NCBI GenBank assembly: GCA_002404155.1
Contig: DHJC01000058.1
Coordinates: forward strand, 1-64,000
From: Chloroflexi bacterium UBA4730
GTDB taxonomy: Bacteria; Chloroflexota; Limnocylindria; P2-11E
Length of the DNA: 64,000 bases
Reading direction: 5' to 3'
Shown: positions 61,152-64,000 of the stretch, piece by piece
Layout of the letters: each line of letters opens with the position of its first letter
Numbering within the stretch: position 1 is the stretch's first letter
The notes under the pieces: model-generated
Database searches by the model: none
Seen by the model: the letters and a program-made list of their open reading frames with translations, nothing else
Told to the model about the DNA's origin: nothing
Program-made: the position numbers and the translations under genes

Positions 61152-61217
61152 TAGCTCAGCGGATAGAGCGCCGCCGTCCTAAGGCGGGCGTCGTGGGTTC
61201 GATTCCCACCAGCCCCT
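61145..61217 (+). tRNA. tRNA-Arg (anticodon CCU)
   Basis: 73 nucleotides folding as a cloverleaf: acceptor GGGGCUG/CAGCCCC, D-arm GCUC/GAGC, anticodon stem CCGCC/GGCGG with loop GUCCUAA (anticodon CCU), T-arm GUGGG/CCCAC with loop UUCGAUU. CCA is not encoded. The serine recombinase of the second island lies just downstream, suggesting the tRNA marks its integration site; no second repeat of its 3' end is seen in the window. Confidence 0.93.
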
Positions 61218-61254
61218 CTCGTGACACACCGCGCGCCCTGAGCGAAGTCTCCAG

Positions 61255-62745
61255 TTAATCAAGCCAGCCCGGACGCGGCGTCGCTGAGACGAGCATCCCG
61301 CCGTCTAGCTCCACTGCCGAGAAGATCGTGTCGAGGACCCGACGTTTCTGCTGTGCGGACATCGCCGGCCAGTCGTCGACGAGCGTCCTGATCTGGTCGC
61401 CGGCGACGATGACCGGCGCGACCTTCACGTCCTCGAGTTCCGCGAGCTCGTCGACGATCTTGTCGCGGCGGCGCAGGTAGGTCTCTCGATCGAGGTCGCC
61501 GAGCTCATAGAGATCCTTCAGCCGGATGAGCCGCTGCTCCGCGCTGCGGCGGCGCTCTTCGACGGAGCGCAGCGGCCTCGTGGCCTGCTTGCCCCGCAAG
61601 ATCGCGCTACCGAATTCCTTGCGGAACGCGGCCGGGAGCTCGATCGCCTCGAGCCATTCGCGCATCTGAGTCTCGACCGCCCCTTGCGGGGCCTTCGGCT
61701 GGTCGCACCCGGTCGAGCCATAGCGCCGTCGGCAGGTGTAGTAGTCCCACGACGAGCCGCCGGACTTCGAGCTGGTCGACCCGTGGACCGGAGAGCCGCA
61801 TCGCTTGCAGCGCAGGAGTCCGGTGAGCGCGAAACGCGAGTCCTTCCGTAGGTGATTGGACCGCTGACGGCCATTGCGCCCGCGGATCGCGGCTCAGGCG
61901 GCCCACGTCTCCTCATCGATGATCGCGGCGAACCGTGCGGCGACCCCGCGATCATCGACGTTACGACGAGGCCGGTAGACGACGCGGCCGGCGTAGCGGG
62001 TGTTCGCGAGGATGTCGGTGAGCGCGTCGGCGACGAACACGGTGGCGTGTGGCCGCCCGTTGCGGTGCCGACCGTCGAAGTTCGGCGGGCGGTGGCCGTT
62101 TTCGTTGAGCCAGCTCGCGAGATTGCGGTACGAGTACTTCCCAGTCGCGTACTCGCGGAAGATCGTCTGGACCACGCGAGCCGCAGGCTCGTCGATGACC
62201 ACTTCCCCATCGACCCGCCTGTAGCCGAACGGGAGCGGCCCGATGGCCCCGCCGTCGCGCGCGAGCTGCTCGAGGTTCGCGACGAGCCGCTCGCTGGTGA
62301 GCTCGCGCTCGAATTGCGCAAGCACGGCTAGGAAGCCGACGAAGGCCCGCCCCGACGCGGTGGCTGTGTCGATGGACTCTTTCGCCGAGACGAACGCCAC
62401 GCCGAGCTCGTGCATCTCCTCGAGGAGCATGTACAGGTCGGGGACGCTGCGACCGAGCCGGGACATCGACCACACCGCGACCGCTGCGACGTCCGGCTGC
62501 TCCATGCGCTCGCGGAGCCGCTCGAGTCCCGGCCGCGCGGTGTTCTTGCCCGAGCGGTGCAGATCCTCGAAGACTTCGACCTTCAGGCCGCGCAGCGTCG
62601 GCAGCGCCTTGACCTGTTCGATCTGGGTGCGCGGTGACAGGGCGCGCAGGTGTGCATCCGCGCCGTCCTCGCGGAGCCGTTCGCGGTCGCCGCGATCGAG
62701 CCGCGAGACGCGGACGTAGATCAATGCCGTCGTGCGCTGAGTCAT
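61255..62745 (-). pseudogene. large serine recombinase interrupted by one in-frame TGA
   Basis: 496 codons. The catalytic serine is in ALIYVRVSRLDRGDR; core AVWSMSRLGRSVPDLYMLLE, AKESIDTATASGRAFVGFL and AVLAQFERELTSERLVANLE; then the recombinase domain ending IDEETWAA. At 61,894-61,896 a TGA stops the frame; the same frame continues NGRQRSNHLRKDSRFALTGL, the zinc ribbon RCKRCGSPVHGSTSS and a coiled coil to PRPGWLD. A single CGA-to-TGA change would explain it. The N-terminal product alone (283 residues) would lack the DNA-binding zinc domain. Start ATG overlaps the gene upstream (ATGA). Confidence 0.88.
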
Positions 62746-63347
62746 CGTCGACCTCCTCGTTTCCGCAAAGGCTTAGGTGTCGGCCGCTTCAGGAAGCCGC
62801 CTGCCTCTGCGCGCTTGAGCGCATATCGGATCGCCTGGTCGCTTCGGCCGCGCAGCTTCGCCAGCGCCTTCGTGGGCGCTTCCGGGTGTGCTTTTCGCGC
62901 CTCTCGGTACTGGCGAGCGAGGGTGCGGAGATCGTCGGGCGTGAAACCCGTGCGGCCAGGACGGACGAGCGGACGCTCGACGGGGAGGCGGCCCACCCAA
63001 CCACCGATCAAGCCATTCGGCAGTTTGAGTTCGCCAGGGAGGAGAGGCATCGCATGGACGAGGTCAGCGATGATCTCCTGCAGAGGAAACCGCGCCTGAG
63101 TCGCGCTAACGCGGCCGACCGTATCTCCTGGTATTTCGTCGATTCCCATCGCGAAGGCCGTGCAGGTGACGTAGCCGGCCTCGTCACGTTCGAGACGCAA
63201 CAGGAGCGACGGACCGGTGGTCGGCGAAACCCTGTACCAGTGGGCCGAGTCCGCGGCGCGCGCCATCACATCTCTGATTTCAGGCAGCGTGAGGAGTCTC
63301 GCGTCGTCCCCGGCCGCTATCCATCGGGAGTGCGCTGTTCCAGCCAT
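62742..63347 (-). CDS. DNA-binding-like hypothetical protein coupled to the recombinase
   Basis: 201 residues. N-terminal half: LTLPEIRDVMARAADSAHWY, PSLLLRLERDEAGYVTCTAF. The C-terminal half looks like a helix-turn-helix (GFTPDDLRTLARQYREARKA, KALAKLRGRSDQAIRYALKR) and ends in a basic tail. ATGA overlap with the recombinase indicates co-translation; it may act as a regulator or directionality factor. Confidence 0.6.
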   Translation of the reverse strand: MAGTAHSRWIAAGDDARLLTLPEIRDVMARAADSAHWYRVSPTTGPSLLLRLERDEAGYVTCTAFAMGIDEIPGDTVGRVSATQARFPLQEIIADLVHAMPLLPGELKLPNGLIGGWVGRLPVERPLVRPGRTGFTPDDLRTLARQYREARKAHPEAPTKALAKLRGRSDQAIRYALKRAEAGGFLKRPTPKPLRKRGGRR

Positions 63348-63479
63348 GTACCAGCAATGTAGCCCTGACGGCGGGATACCACAAGGCGTGCAGGCCCATA
63401 CGGTTATCCCGGCAGGAGTTGATGAGGGGTCCAGTTTCGTCTGCAGGGGTTCGTTCTAGTTCCATAGCAGTAACCCTCG

Positions 63480-63725
63480 GTGTTGACTCGGATCATGCGT
63501 ACAGCACTGATCCGTCAGGTCCGCGCCCAGCGTCGGATGCCGTCACCGGCCCTCGCCCGTGCGATCCGCGAGGCCGCCGGTGTTTCGCAGGGACGCATCG
63601 CCGAGGAGCTCGGCGTCGATCGCGTCACGGTCACGCGCTGGGAGACTGGCCTACGCCGGCCGCGTGGCGAGCGCGCCAGTGCCTACGCGGAGCTTCTGAG
63701 CCAGCTCAAACGGGCCGTCGAGTGA
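63480..63725 (+). CDS. XRE-family HTH regulator of the tRNA-Arg island
   Basis: 81 residues from GTG 63,480 (ATG 63,495 also possible). HTH: LARAIREAAGVSQGRIAEEL and GVDRVTVTRWETGLRRPRGE, then RASAYAELLSQL. Divergent from the recombinase operon, as repressors of integrative elements often are. The 132 bases between the two genes hold no clear operator. GTGA overlap with the next ORF. Confidence 0.78.
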   Translation: MLTRIMRTALIRQVRAQRRMPSPALARAIREAAGVSQGRIAEELGVDRVTVTRWETGLRRPRGERASAYAELLSQLKRAVE

Positions 63726-63886
63726 CGGCCGCGTGCCTGCACCCCCACGTCCTCGCGACAGCGTGCGTCCTTGCCGCGATCCGGCTTGAGCTTACGAAGA
63801 CGCGCCCGGTCGCTGCTACCGAGCGCGTCGCCGAGGAGGTCGGCCGCGATGATCATCACATCGCAGCGAACCCGACCCGAGTCTAG
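63722..63886 (+). CDS. small ORF following the XRE gene
   Basis: 54 residues: VTAACLHPHVLATACVLAAI, RLELTKTRPVAATERVAEEV. The GTG overlaps the XRE stop. Helical; the family is unknown. Support is the coupling and codon use only. Confidence 0.4.
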   Translation: MTAACLHPHVLATACVLAAIRLELTKTRPVAATERVAEEVGRDDHHIAANPTRV

Positions 63887-63915
63887 CGCTGAGCGTCGGC
63901 CGTGAGGGCGATGCG

Positions 63916-64000
63916 ATGACCCGCTGGTACGCGTGTCCCGAGCCCGACTGCCACGAGGTCGTGATGTGGCTCGGCCACGTCCGCTACGCGATCGGGTTGA
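63916..64000 (+). CDS. partial ORF running off the window, zinc-binding-like
   Basis: Starts ATG 63,916 and remains open to the window edge: WYACPEPDCHEVVMWLGHVR. The CPEPDC pair suggests the start of a short zinc-binding protein such as those in phage-like islands. Too short to classify. Confidence 0.4.
   Translation, partial: MTRWYACPEPDCHEVVMWLGHVRYAIGL

Noticed and set aside
1..64000. CRISPR array or rRNA genes
   Set aside because: No regularly spaced repeats and no rRNA-like segments were seen on reading through the window; the only repeated short sequence is the tRNA-Val attachment core.

Overview
The window is GC-rich bacterial chromosome carrying two tRNA-associated integrative islands on either side of a syntenic housekeeping block. 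A DUF951 protein, tandem DUF881 proteins, a MidA-type methyltransferase beside nuo genes and an N-terminal fusion of NuoG and GltD domains suggest Chloroflexota or a relative. That placement rests on gene content only.

Positions 1-38,144 are a stack of elements inserted at the 3' end of a tRNA-Val(GAC) gene (38,125-38,198, minus strand). A 21-bp copy of the tRNA 3' end recurs at 122, 3,610, 7,269 and 38,124. The two outer segments are small and decayed. One holds a transposase scrap, two sugar-transfer genes and the ruins of a serine recombinase. The other holds a membrane sensor-like protein and a frameshifted tyrosine integrase. The inner segment (7,269-38,144, about 31 kb) is the youngest and has an intact tyrosine integrase next to the tRNA. 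Its cargo is a defence-type island: DUF6602 and DUF3644 proteins, a broken RusA-like resolvase, two paralogous proteins that look like an EVE/PUA-like domain fused to a PD-(D/E)XK nuclease, an HNH protein, an AlbA_2 protein, a helicase/HRDC fragment, three lipoproteins, a small serine resolvase and a complete type I restriction-modification operon (hsdM-hsdS-hsdR). A compact replication/excision module ends it (zinc proteins, HTH protein, CHC2/TOPRIM primase, excisionase-like protein, integrase).

Positions 38,200-61,040 are chromosomal, nearly all on the minus strand and tightly packed with 4-bp overlaps. In transcription order they encode two DUF881 proteins, DUF951, an MFS transporter, a heterodimeric ABC exporter, a PhoD phosphatase, an inositol monophosphatase-like protein, respiratory complex I input-module genes (nuoB, nuoD, a NuoI/NuoE hybrid, nuoF, and a NuoG-GltD-ferredoxin fusion), a protein phosphatase, a MidA/NDUFAF7-family methyltransferase, a SnoaL-like protein, and the conserved cluster of three transglutaminase-like proteins with a circularly permuted ATP-grasp and an alpha-E protein. 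No nuoC, nuoA or membrane-arm genes are present here.

Positions 61,145-64,000 begin a second island at a tRNA-Arg(CCU) gene: a large serine recombinase interrupted by one in-frame TGA, a coupled DNA-binding-like protein, an XRE regulator and small phage-like ORFs running off the end. Just before this tRNA lies a run of inverted repeats, the last of which base-pairs with the tRNA's own 5' acceptor strand.
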